Positions 43,270 to 49,494 of a stretch of 49,494 nucleotides of DNA are shown piece after piece. The position numbers were made by a program, and so were the translations under genes. The notes below the pieces were generated by a model. That model did no database searches and was not told the origin of the DNA. It saw only the letters and a list, made by a program, of their open reading frames with translations. The first letter of the stretch is position 1, and the number at the start of each line of letters is the position of its first letter. Origin of the DNA: Candidatus Hydrogenedentota bacterium (GTDB lineage Bacteria; Hydrogenedentota; Hydrogenedentia; Hydrogenedentales; SLHB01); assembly GCA_020849535.1 (NCBI GenBank), contig JADLGB010000167.1, positions 1-49,494 on the forward strand, in the 5' to 3' direction.

Positions 43270-43697
43270 GCGTTTGTCTCATGGTCGGGGCGGATCCAGC
43301 GGAGTGTGGGGCCGTATTCGCGGACCATTCAGCGCAGTTCGTCGGAAGTTTCTACTATTCCTCTTTGAAGTCATGCGTCTCCTTCTGACAGGAGAAGTGT
43401 GTCTGTTTACGGGAGTCGGGCATGCGTGGATCGAGCGATCGGTGCAACCATAAGACTGGCCCAATCCAGCGCGCCTGCCAACGTATTTCCCTCTCAGCAT
43501 CTGACAGATTTTCGTCACTCCCACACTTCCCACAACAGCTCCTTGCACGCGCCGCGCAGCCCCGACACCCCCGAGTGCGCGTTTCACACCGCCTAAGTCC
43601 AATGCTTGCCATACAACAAATGAGGTGCTTGACATGTCAGCGGATCATGATGCACACTCGCCCCCCATTTACACGAAAGAGGCCGATTTTATTGGGT

Positions 43698-43728
43698 TGT
43701 GGAGTAATTGTGGATAACCTGTGGATAA
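43698..43728 (+). promoter_or_regulatory. DnaA box cluster, candidate oriC or dnaA autoregulation site
   Basis: Two perfect DnaA boxes TGTGGATAA (the reverse complement of TTATCCACA) lie at 43709-43717 and 43720-43728, two bases apart and in the same direction. A degenerate third copy (TGTGGAGTA) is at 43698-43706. The flanking bases 43683-43710 are moderately AT-rich. Together with dnaA 270 bases downstream, this suggests an origin or an autoregulated dnaA control region. Confidence 0.7.
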
Positions 43729-43997
43729 GTGGATCCGGTGAATTCCCAGGCACGGACGATCGCGCGATAGTGGCTGCTGAGGGCGCGCTTTTCCGGTTTC
43801 GTGTCTGCGATCGTTCACGGCGCGGCGCTTTGGGGAAAACGCCGCCCACGGTGCGAACGCGCGGTTCCACAGATGGACTGGTTCACGTCGGGTTGTAGAC
43901 TGGTGACGGGTAGTGAGTCTTTGTGCGGCCGGAAAATGTTGGGCAACATCGGGAGCCGCGGAAGTGAATACTCACGTTGCGGGAAGGGGTTTGACGA

Positions 43998-45377
43998 TTG
44001 CCTGCTTATGAACTTAGTGGGAAGACTGTGCCAAGCGATGTCAATCCTTGGCAGGCCGTGCAGGAACGGCTTCAGAAGATTCTCGACGAGCATAGCTACA
44101 AAAACTGGTTCTCGCAGACGGCGTTCGCTTCGTACCAGGAAGGCCGTCTGACCGTTAATGTGCCAAGTCAGTTTTTCGCGGATTGGTTGCGCAATCATTA
44201 CATGGACGCCGTCAGCGCGTGCGCCGCGGCGGTCGTGCCCGATTTTCGGGATGTGTCGTTTAAGCCCGTTTCGGATGCGCCGCCTCCACTGCCGGATGCG
44301 TTCGTGCCCCAGTCCCTTCGATCCCGCATGAACGTCAAAGCGCCCGTGAACCGCGAAGGGTTTAACCCGCGCTACGTCTTCGAACGCTTCGTCGTGGGGA
44401 GCGGAAATCGCTTCGCGCACGCCGCATCGAAGGCCGTGGCCGAATCGCCCGCACGCGCCTACAACCCCTTGTTCGTGTATGGCGGCACGGGGCTGGGCAA
44501 AACGCACCTCATGCAGGCGATCGGGCATGAGATCCTCGACCGGCGTCCCGAGGCGAATGTCGTGTTCATCTCTTCGGAACAGTTCACGAATCAGCTCATC
44601 GAAAGCATCGCGAAGAAATCCACCATGCGGTTTCGCGCGAAGTATCGCAAAGCGGACGTGTTGCTGATCGACGACATCCAGTTCATCTCGGGCAAGGAGG
44701 CGACGCAGGAGGAATTCTTCCATACGTTCAATTCCCTGTTCGACATGCACAAACAGATCGTGATCTCGAGCGACCGCCAACCCAAAGAAATACCGGGGCT
44801 GGAAGAGCGCCTGATTTCGAGGTTTGAATGGGGGCTGGTCACCGATATCCAGCCGCCCGACCTCGAGACCCGCGTCGCCATCCTGCAAAACAAGGCGGCC
44901 CAGGAAAACCTGACCGTTCCTCCCGAGATGCTCAAGTACATCGCCACGTACATCACGACCAACATCCGCGAGTTGGAAGGCGCGCTGGTCACCGTCTTGG
45001 CGTACGCCAAGCTCACCGACCAACGCATCACGCAAACCCTCGCGGAGGAAGTCTTGCGCGACCTCATCGGACGCGACAAGATTCAGCCGGTAACCATGGA
45101 AGCGATCCAGAGGGCGGTGGCGGAATATTTCGATGTGCGGATTTCCGATCTGCGCGGCAGGAGCCGGCAACGCCAAGTCTCCTACCCGAGGCAAATCGCC
45201 ATGTACTTGTGCAAGGAGTCCATCCCTAGCCTGTCCCTGAGCGAAATCGGCGAGGCGTTCGGCGGAAAAGACCACACCACGGTCCTTTACGCCTGCCAGA
45301 AGATCGCCGCCGAACTCAAGGACAACAAGGATACCAACCAGGTAATCTCCCATCTGGGACGCAAGATTCGGGCGTAG
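43998..45377 (+). CDS. dnaA: Chromosomal replication initiator DnaA
   Basis: This 459-residue DnaA has all four domains: the N-terminal interaction domain (WQAVQERLQKILDEHSYKNWF), a linker, the AAA+ domain with Walker A GGTGLGKTH (162-170) and Walker B VLLIDDIQF (221-229), and domain IV with KDHTTVLYACQKI and SRQRQVSYPRQIAMYL. It binds DnaA boxes and opens the origin. TTG 43998 is favoured by GGGAAGGGG eight bases upstream; GTG 44028 (ten residues shorter) also fits the family start. Many bacteria have dnaN next, but here a small exported protein and DUF4139 genes follow. A strong terminator stands 20 bases after the stop. Confidence 0.96.
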   Translation: MPAYELSGKTVPSDVNPWQAVQERLQKILDEHSYKNWFSQTAFASYQEGRLTVNVPSQFFADWLRNHYMDAVSACAAAVVPDFRDVSFKPVSDAPPPLPDAFVPQSLRSRMNVKAPVNREGFNPRYVFERFVVGSGNRFAHAASKAVAESPARAYNPLFVYGGTGLGKTHLMQAIGHEILDRRPEANVVFISSEQFTNQLIESIAKKSTMRFRAKYRKADVLLIDDIQFISGKEATQEEFFHTFNSLFDMHKQIVISSDRQPKEIPGLEERLISRFEWGLVTDIQPPDLETRVAILQNKAAQENLTVPPEMLKYIATYITTNIRELEGALVTVLAYAKLTDQRITQTLAEEVLRDLIGRDKIQPVTMEAIQRAVAEYFDVRISDLRGRSRQRQVSYPRQIAMYLCKESIPSLSLSEIGEAFGGKDHTTVLYACQKIAAELKDNKDTNQVISHLGRKIRA

Positions 45378-45397
45378 ACGGTCTTATTCATCCCTGA

Positions 45398-45433
45398 GAG
45401 GGGCGAAGGCGGGGCCTTCGCCCCTCTTCTTTT
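45398..45433 (+). terminator. Rho-independent terminator after dnaA
   Basis: A perfect 13-bp stem (GAGGGGCGAAGGC at 45398-45410, GCCTTCGCCCCTC at 45414-45426) with a GGG loop is followed by TTCTTTT. It lies 20 bases after the dnaA stop, so dnaA is transcribed separately from the genes behind it. Confidence 0.9.
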
Positions 45434-45536
45434 GAACGAGACCGACAGAAGTCCTTTCGTCCGGTGGAGCACAAGGCCGAGAGTTCGCCCGATGACATAA
45501 ACCCGCAAAAAAGCCCAATGAATCCCACCTCTTATT

Positions 45537-45566
45537 CCCCCTCTGAAGGGGGTGGCGCGGAGCGCC
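45537..45566. repeat. Double-hairpin palindromic repeat
   Basis: CCCCCT-CTGA-AGGGGG (45537-45552) is followed one base later by GGCGC-GGA-GCGCC (45554-45566), then a G-run. This tandem-hairpin layout is typical of dispersed REP/BIME-type repeats. It lies in the gap between dnaA and the small exported protein; the rest of that gap (45434-45757) shows no gene. Confidence 0.7.
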
Positions 45567-45757
45567 GGGGGATGTTGCGCCCCCACAACGACTTCTGTCG
45601 GCCCTATCTTCTTCTGCGGAATACCGTATCGGTGGGTGCAACTCCGGGGTCAGAAAAAACTCTCGCATATCCGTTATACTGCAAGGGGGCGATCCGCCTT
45701 CGCCGCGCGGCTTCAAGAGGCGGCAGGAGACTTCTCCAGAAGGGAGGGATTCACCTT

Positions 45758-46213
45758 ATGGTCCGCTTGCTCACACTTGCGGTCGTTGCGGCACTGGGCG
45801 TTACGGCCGCCATGGATGCCTCAAACGACCAGAGCCCGCCTGTTGCGGATACGCCGAAGGCCGAGGCCGCGCCGGAACTCGTCGCACGTCTGATGGCATC
45901 TCCGCGGCCAGATGAACTGCGGAAGTACCTCGCCCACCCCAACGTCAACCCTAAAGACCTGGCCCGATTCCCTATGCCGGTCGTCCGGCCTGACCCCAGC
46001 GTCGACTACAAGATGATCGTGGTGACTCCTGACCCCAGCGCACATTACAACATGCCCATCATTCTTCCCGGGGAGCCTGTTGCCGGTCCGGATGCGGAAC
46101 CCAACCCTTCCCTCCAGGACTTCGGCTGGTTTATAGGGCAGACCCCTGGGCAGGCACCGCGAATCTACCGAATTCTCCCTGATGGCACCGTTGAGGGCCT
46201 TGACCAAGAGTAG
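45758..46213 (+). CDS. Small exported protein of unknown function
   Basis: This 151-residue protein has a hydrophobic leader (MVRLLTLAVVAALGVTAAMDA) and a Pro-rich, otherwise family-less mature part. Two imperfect copies of a short unit follow each other: VVRPDPSVDYKMIVV and VVTPDPSAHYNMPII. The C-terminus (PRIYRILPDGTVEGLDQE) looks like one folded strand pair. ATG 45758 has GGGAGGGA upstream; a TATACT at 45675-45680 could be its -10, though no -35 is seen. No function can be given. It precedes the DUF4139 array by about 110 bases. Confidence 0.65.
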   Translation: MVRLLTLAVVAALGVTAAMDASNDQSPPVADTPKAEAAPELVARLMASPRPDELRKYLAHPNVNPKDLARFPMPVVRPDPSVDYKMIVVTPDPSAHYNMPIILPGEPVAGPDAEPNPSLQDFGWFIGQTPGQAPRIYRILPDGTVEGLDQE

Positions 46214-46324
46214 ACACGACCGAACTTTGCAGTGAGGCTGGTGTCCAACTCCATCGACGGGTGATTACGACTATTGTTGCTGGCTCTCTGACCCCTTATT
46301 GAACCGAACCGGAGGGACGCGTCC

Positions 46325-47731
46325 ATGCAGTACATCTTGTTGATTGGATTGGTGTTGAGCGCGGCTGAAGCCAACGCGGAACTCGCAGGCGTGTCGAGCA
46401 CGCTCGCCGACCAGACCGATGTCGCCGTGACGGCATACAACAACGGCCTTGCTCTCGTGCGCGACACGCGCAAGGTTGCCCTACCCACAGGCGAGTTATC
46501 GCTTCAGTTCATGGATGTCGCGCAGCAGATTCGCCCCGAGACCGTCAGTCTGCAATCCGCGTCCGCGCCGGGCTCGGTGGGAATCCTGGAGCAGAATTAC
46601 GAGTACGACCTCATCAGTCCTTCCAAGCTGATGGAGAAATACGTAGGCAAGCAGGTGTGGCTTCAGAACTTCCACAACGACATCAAACTTGGCCGCACCG
46701 AGGCGGATCTGCTCAGCACGAACGAAGGCCCCGTGTACAAAGTGGGCAACGAGATCTACCTGGGCTTCCCTGGAAACGTCGTATTGCCGGAAATCCCGGA
46801 AAACCTCATCGCAAAGCCGTCCTTGATCTGGATGTTGAGCAACGAGCAGGCCGAACAGACCCTCGAGGTCACCTACCTCACCAACGGCGTGAGCTGGCAG
46901 GCGGACTACGTAGTGACGCTAGCCAAGAACGATGCTTCGCTGGACCTCGCGGGCTGGGTGACCATGAACAACCAGTCAGGCGCGACGTACACGAATGCGC
47001 AACTGAAACTGGTGGCAGGCGATGTGAACGTGGTGCAGCCCCCGGCAGAGGTTTTCTATGCGGGTACTGCCTTGTCCAACAGAGCCGAACAGGGTGGACA
47101 AATGCCCAAGCAAGAGGCCTTTGCCGAGTACCATCTGTACACTATTCCGCGCCGCACGACCATCAAGCAGAACCAGTCCAAGCAGTTGGCGTTGCTCAAC
47201 GGAACGGGTGTACAGTGCGTGAAGAAATATGAGTACCGAGGTCAGGAGTATTTCTACAGCCAGCAGATTCCGCCGACCGGTGAAGAGCACGTCGGCGTAT
47301 TCCTGGAATTCGAGAATGAGGAGGCGAACCACCTAGGTATCCCGTTGCCGGCGGGCGTGATGCGCGTCTATCAGGAAGACAGCGAGGGCATGCTCCAGTT
47401 CGCGGGCGAGGACCGCATCGAGCACACGCCCAAAGATGAGACCGTCACCCTGCGCATGGGCGATGCGTTCGACATCATCGGCGAACGCGTGCAGACGGAC
47501 TACAAGGTGCTGGGTCCCCGCACGCACGAGTCGGCGTACGAGGTGACCATCCGGAACCACAAGGAAGAGGATGTCGTGGTGGACATCGTCGAGCCGATGC
47601 CCGGCGATTGGCGAATCCTGACCACGTCGCAGGAGTTTGAGAAGAAAGACGCGCACACAGCCATATTCCACATGGCCGTGCCGAAGGACGGCGAAGTGAA
47701 GGTGACCTACCGCGCACGGGTGCGGATATAA
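46325..47731 (+). CDS. DUF4139 domain protein, first of tandem array
   Basis: This 468-residue exported protein has signal MQYILLIGLVLSAAEANAE and a DUF4139-type body. Family-like landmarks are TDVAVTAYNNGLALVRDTR near the start, VTYLTNGVSWQADYVVTL in the middle, and YEVTIRNHKEEDVVVDIVEP plus FHMAVPKDGEVKVTYRARVRI at the end. DUF4139 proteins are beta-rich and exported; no activity is established here. It is very similar (about 85% by eye) and equal in length to the next gene, with differences concentrated around residues 235-265. ATG 46325 has GGAGGGAC upstream. The second copy begins 17 bases after its stop. Confidence 0.85.
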   Translation: MQYILLIGLVLSAAEANAELAGVSSTLADQTDVAVTAYNNGLALVRDTRKVALPTGELSLQFMDVAQQIRPETVSLQSASAPGSVGILEQNYEYDLISPSKLMEKYVGKQVWLQNFHNDIKLGRTEADLLSTNEGPVYKVGNEIYLGFPGNVVLPEIPENLIAKPSLIWMLSNEQAEQTLEVTYLTNGVSWQADYVVTLAKNDASLDLAGWVTMNNQSGATYTNAQLKLVAGDVNVVQPPAEVFYAGTALSNRAEQGGQMPKQEAFAEYHLYTIPRRTTIKQNQSKQLALLNGTGVQCVKKYEYRGQEYFYSQQIPPTGEEHVGVFLEFENEEANHLGIPLPAGVMRVYQEDSEGMLQFAGEDRIEHTPKDETVTLRMGDAFDIIGERVQTDYKVLGPRTHESAYEVTIRNHKEEDVVVDIVEPMPGDWRILTTSQEFEKKDAHTAIFHMAVPKDGEVKVTYRARVRI

Positions 47732-47748
47732 GCAAGGAGAGAAGACGT

Positions 47749-49155
47749 ATGACAAGGTGGATGATTCTTTTGGCGTTGTTGGGCGTGCCCGTCAATGCAG
47801 CGGAACTGGCTGAAGTGGAAACTTCGCTCGCCGATCAGACCGATGTGGCGGTCACGGCATACAACAACGGCCTTGCCCTGGTGCGCGACACGCGCAAGGT
47901 GTCCCTGCCGACGGGCGAATTGCAGCTCCAGTTCATGGACGTCGCGCAGCAGATCCGGCCGGAGACGGTGAGTTTGCAGTCCGCGTCGACACCGGGCTCG
48001 GTGGGAATCCTCGAACAGAACTACGAATATGACCTCATCAGTCCCTCGAAGCTCATGGAGAAGTACGTCGGCAAACAGGTGTTGCTCGAAAACTTTAGCA
48101 CCGAGATCAGCACCGGCCGCACCGAGGCGGAACTGCTGAGTGTCAACGAAGGACCGGTCTACAAGGTGGGCGAGGAAATCTATCTCGGCTATCCCGGCAA
48201 TGTCGTGTTGCCGGAGATTCCCGAGAATCTTATCGCGAAGCCGTCCTTGATATGGACGTTGAGCAACCAGCAGGCAGACCAAACGCTCGAGGTGACCTAC
48301 CTTACCAACGGGATCAGTTGGCAGGCGGACTACGTCGTGACGCTGGCCAGGACTGACGCGTCCCTGGACCTCGCGGGCTGGGTGACCATGAACAACCAGT
48401 CCGGCGCCACCTTCACGAACGCGAAGCTGAAGCTCGTGGCGGGAGACGTGAACATCGTACGGCCGGAGCCCGTCATGATGGATATGGCATTCAATGGCGC
48501 GATGCCGGCCGCGGCGCCGGCCCCTATGCCCCAGCAGGAAGCCTTCGCCGAGTACCATCTGTACACCATGCCGCGGCGCACGACGATCAAACAGAACCAG
48601 TCCAAGCAACTGGCCTTGCTCAACGGCACGGGCGTTGCCTGCGTGAAAAAATACGAGTATCGCGGCCAGGAGTACTTCTACAGCCAGCAGATCCCGCCCA
48701 CAGGCGAGGAGCACGTCGGCGTGTTCCTGGAATTTGAGAATGAAGAGGCAGACAAACTGGGCATCCCACTTCCGGCGGGCGTGATGCGCGTCTACCAGGA
48801 GGACAGCGAAGGCATGCTCCAGTTTGCGGGCGAGGACCGCATCGAGCACACGCCCAAGGATGAGACCGTGACCCTGCGCATGGGCGACGCGTTTGACATC
48901 ATCGGCGAGCGCGTGCAGACGGATTACCAGGTGTTCGGCGGGAACACGCACGAATCGGGATACGAAGTGACCATCCGCAATCACAAAGAACAGGACGTGA
49001 CGGTGGACATCGTCGAGCCGATGCCCGGCGATTGGCGAATTCTGGAATCGTCGCTGGAGTTCGAGAAGAAAGACGCCCGAACGGCGATCTTCCATGTGGC
49101 TGTGCCGAAAGACGGCGAAGTGAAGGTTACCTATCGCGTGCGCGTAAAGTTCTAG
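47749..49155 (+). CDS. DUF4139 domain protein, second of tandem array
   Basis: This is a 468-residue paralogue of the preceding gene with a signal peptide (MTRWMILLALLGVPVNAAE) and the same order of motifs: TDVAVTAYNNGLALVRDTR, LTNGISWQADYVVTL, VTIRNHKEQDVTVDIVEP. The variable stretch (about 240-265, with MMDMAFNGAMPAAAPAPMPQQ) replaces a different sequence in the first copy. The last third is nearly identical even at the DNA level, which points to recent duplication or gene conversion. AAGGAGAGAAGACGT precedes ATG 47749. The third copy starts 20 bases after the stop. Confidence 0.86.
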   Translation: MTRWMILLALLGVPVNAAELAEVETSLADQTDVAVTAYNNGLALVRDTRKVSLPTGELQLQFMDVAQQIRPETVSLQSASTPGSVGILEQNYEYDLISPSKLMEKYVGKQVLLENFSTEISTGRTEAELLSVNEGPVYKVGEEIYLGYPGNVVLPEIPENLIAKPSLIWTLSNQQADQTLEVTYLTNGISWQADYVVTLARTDASLDLAGWVTMNNQSGATFTNAKLKLVAGDVNIVRPEPVMMDMAFNGAMPAAAPAPMPQQEAFAEYHLYTMPRRTTIKQNQSKQLALLNGTGVACVKKYEYRGQEYFYSQQIPPTGEEHVGVFLEFENEEADKLGIPLPAGVMRVYQEDSEGMLQFAGEDRIEHTPKDETVTLRMGDAFDIIGERVQTDYQVFGGNTHESGYEVTIRNHKEQDVTVDIVEPMPGDWRILESSLEFEKKDARTAIFHVAVPKDGEVKVTYRVRVKF

Positions 49156-49175
49156 CAGAAGCGAGGTGAGTGAGT

Positions 49176-49494
49176 ATGAGACACTGGATGATTTGGACCG
49201 CAGTGGCCGCATGTGCCATGAGCGCGGCCGCAGAACTACAGCGGGCAGGTGATCCCAATAATCCGATTTACGTGCATGTTCCGCGTATCTACGAGGCCGG
49301 GTGGGCGCAGAACGTAGTGCTGAGTGCAGCTCAAGTTACCTTGGAACGTCCCGATAGCGCACTCGTCGATCCGTTGAAGGAGTCGGGCGTCGCTTCCGAA
49401 ACGACACTCGCGGACCAGCAGGATGTCGCGGTGACCGTCTACAACAACAACCTGGCGCTGGTGCGCGACACGCGCGCCATCAAGATGATGCCGG
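49176..49494 (+). CDS. DUF4139 domain protein, third of tandem array (truncated by window end)
   Basis: These are the first 106 codons of a third paralogue, with ATG 49176, a short leader (MRHWMIWTAVAACAMSAAAE), and then TLADQQDVAVTVYNNNLALVRDTR, which aligns with the other two. It differs by an insert of about 50 residues between the signal peptide and the first motif (NPIYVHVPRIYEAGWAQNVV and following), so it has diverged further or gained an N-terminal piece. The remainder lies outside the window. GAAGCGAGGTGAG precedes the start. Confidence 0.8.
   Translation, partial: MRHWMIWTAVAACAMSAAAELQRAGDPNNPIYVHVPRIYEAGWAQNVVLSAAQVTLERPDSALVDPLKESGVASETTLADQQDVAVTVYNNNLALVRDTRAIKMMP

Larger units (their letters stand above)
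42761..43997. other. 1.2-kb gene-free region upstream of dnaA
   Basis: This region of 1237 bases lies between divergent pdxA and dnaA. No frame within it has family features or a credible start. It holds a repeat hairpin (43002-43020), an extended -10 promoter (43241-43269) and two perfect DnaA boxes (43709-43728). The stretch between the promoter and the boxes, 43277-43700, has several possible stems and could be transcribed into a noncoding RNA, but no known RNA family was recognised. The area next to dnaA is a candidate origin. Confidence 0.55.

Noticed and set aside
42941..43453. A 170-codon frame in the region upstream of dnaA
   Set aside because: There is no family match, no good ribosome-binding site, and it runs across the hairpin repeat and the promoter; a noncoding region is more likely.
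43815..45353. A 512-codon frame opposite dnaA
   Set aside because: It is antisense to a certain dnaA and has shadow-type composition with no recognisable domain.
47707..49212. A 501-codon frame opposite the second DUF4139 gene
   Set aside because: It is the antisense shadow of a well-supported paralogue; a similar shadow appears opposite the first copy for the same reason.
1..49494. tRNA and rRNA genes
   Set aside because: No cloverleaf with a GTTCGA-type arm or ribosomal RNA stretch was recognised in any intergenic region by eye; a covariance search would settle this.

Overview
This window is a high-GC bacterial chromosome segment with 37 protein-coding genes called. No tRNA, rRNA, transposase or CRISPR array was seen. 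The mix is: a complete-looking type II secretion locus, an RND/LolA-like/beta-barrel export set, a URO-D family gene next to sugar catabolism genes, an FG-GAP repeat protein, and many palindromic intergenic repeats. This resembles environmental Gram-negative lineages of the Planctomycetota/Lentisphaerota/Hydrogenedentota kind. That placement is inference from gene style only; no phylogenetic marker was compared.

Region 1 (7-11540, plus strand) is a tightly packed, mostly translationally coupled operon that probably continues upstream of the window. In order it encodes: a pyruvate-phosphate-dikinase/rifampin-phosphotransferase-like enzyme; a DUF3419 (BtaA-type) 3-amino-3-carboxypropyl transferase; a phytol/dolichol-kinase-like membrane enzyme; a GNAT-like acyltransferase; an OleC-like AMP-forming ligase; an RND (MmpL/HpnN-like) exporter; a LolA-like periplasmic carrier; and an outer-membrane beta-barrel protein. 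Together they look like an undescribed pathway that builds a (probably lipidic) molecule and moves it to the outer membrane. This is the best candidate for a new system here.

Region 2 (24184-11537, minus strand) is a type II secretion system in the order E-F-G-H-I-J-K-L-M-C-D. The secretin is unusually long (989 aa, six ring-building repeats), and several components carry long low-complexity linkers. No prepilin peptidase is present.

Region 3 (24576-33012) holds a URO-D family protein, then a divergent sugar operon (BadF-type N-acetylhexosamine kinase, SIS protein, GH38 alpha-mannosidase, small unknown protein) with a good sigma70 promoter, then a large phosphodiesterase-family lipoprotein. 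A 157-bp element with 31-bp perfect inverted ends sits inside this operon, and a solo copy of the end lies at the 3' end of the URO-D gene.

Region 4 (33110-39854) has a small NTF2-like lipoprotein, a degenerate GGDEF-like protein, an alpha/beta hydrolase, and the conserved MoxR/DUF58/transglutaminase (TgpA-like) trio. A repeat-rich gene-free stretch follows (39855-40490).

Region 5 (40491-49494) has an FG-GAP protein overlapping pdxA (minus strand), a 1.2-kb gene-free region with a promoter and two perfect DnaA boxes, dnaA with a strong terminator, a small exported protein, and a tandem array of three DUF4139 paralogues, the third cut by the window end. The dnaA-proximal region is a candidate replication origin.
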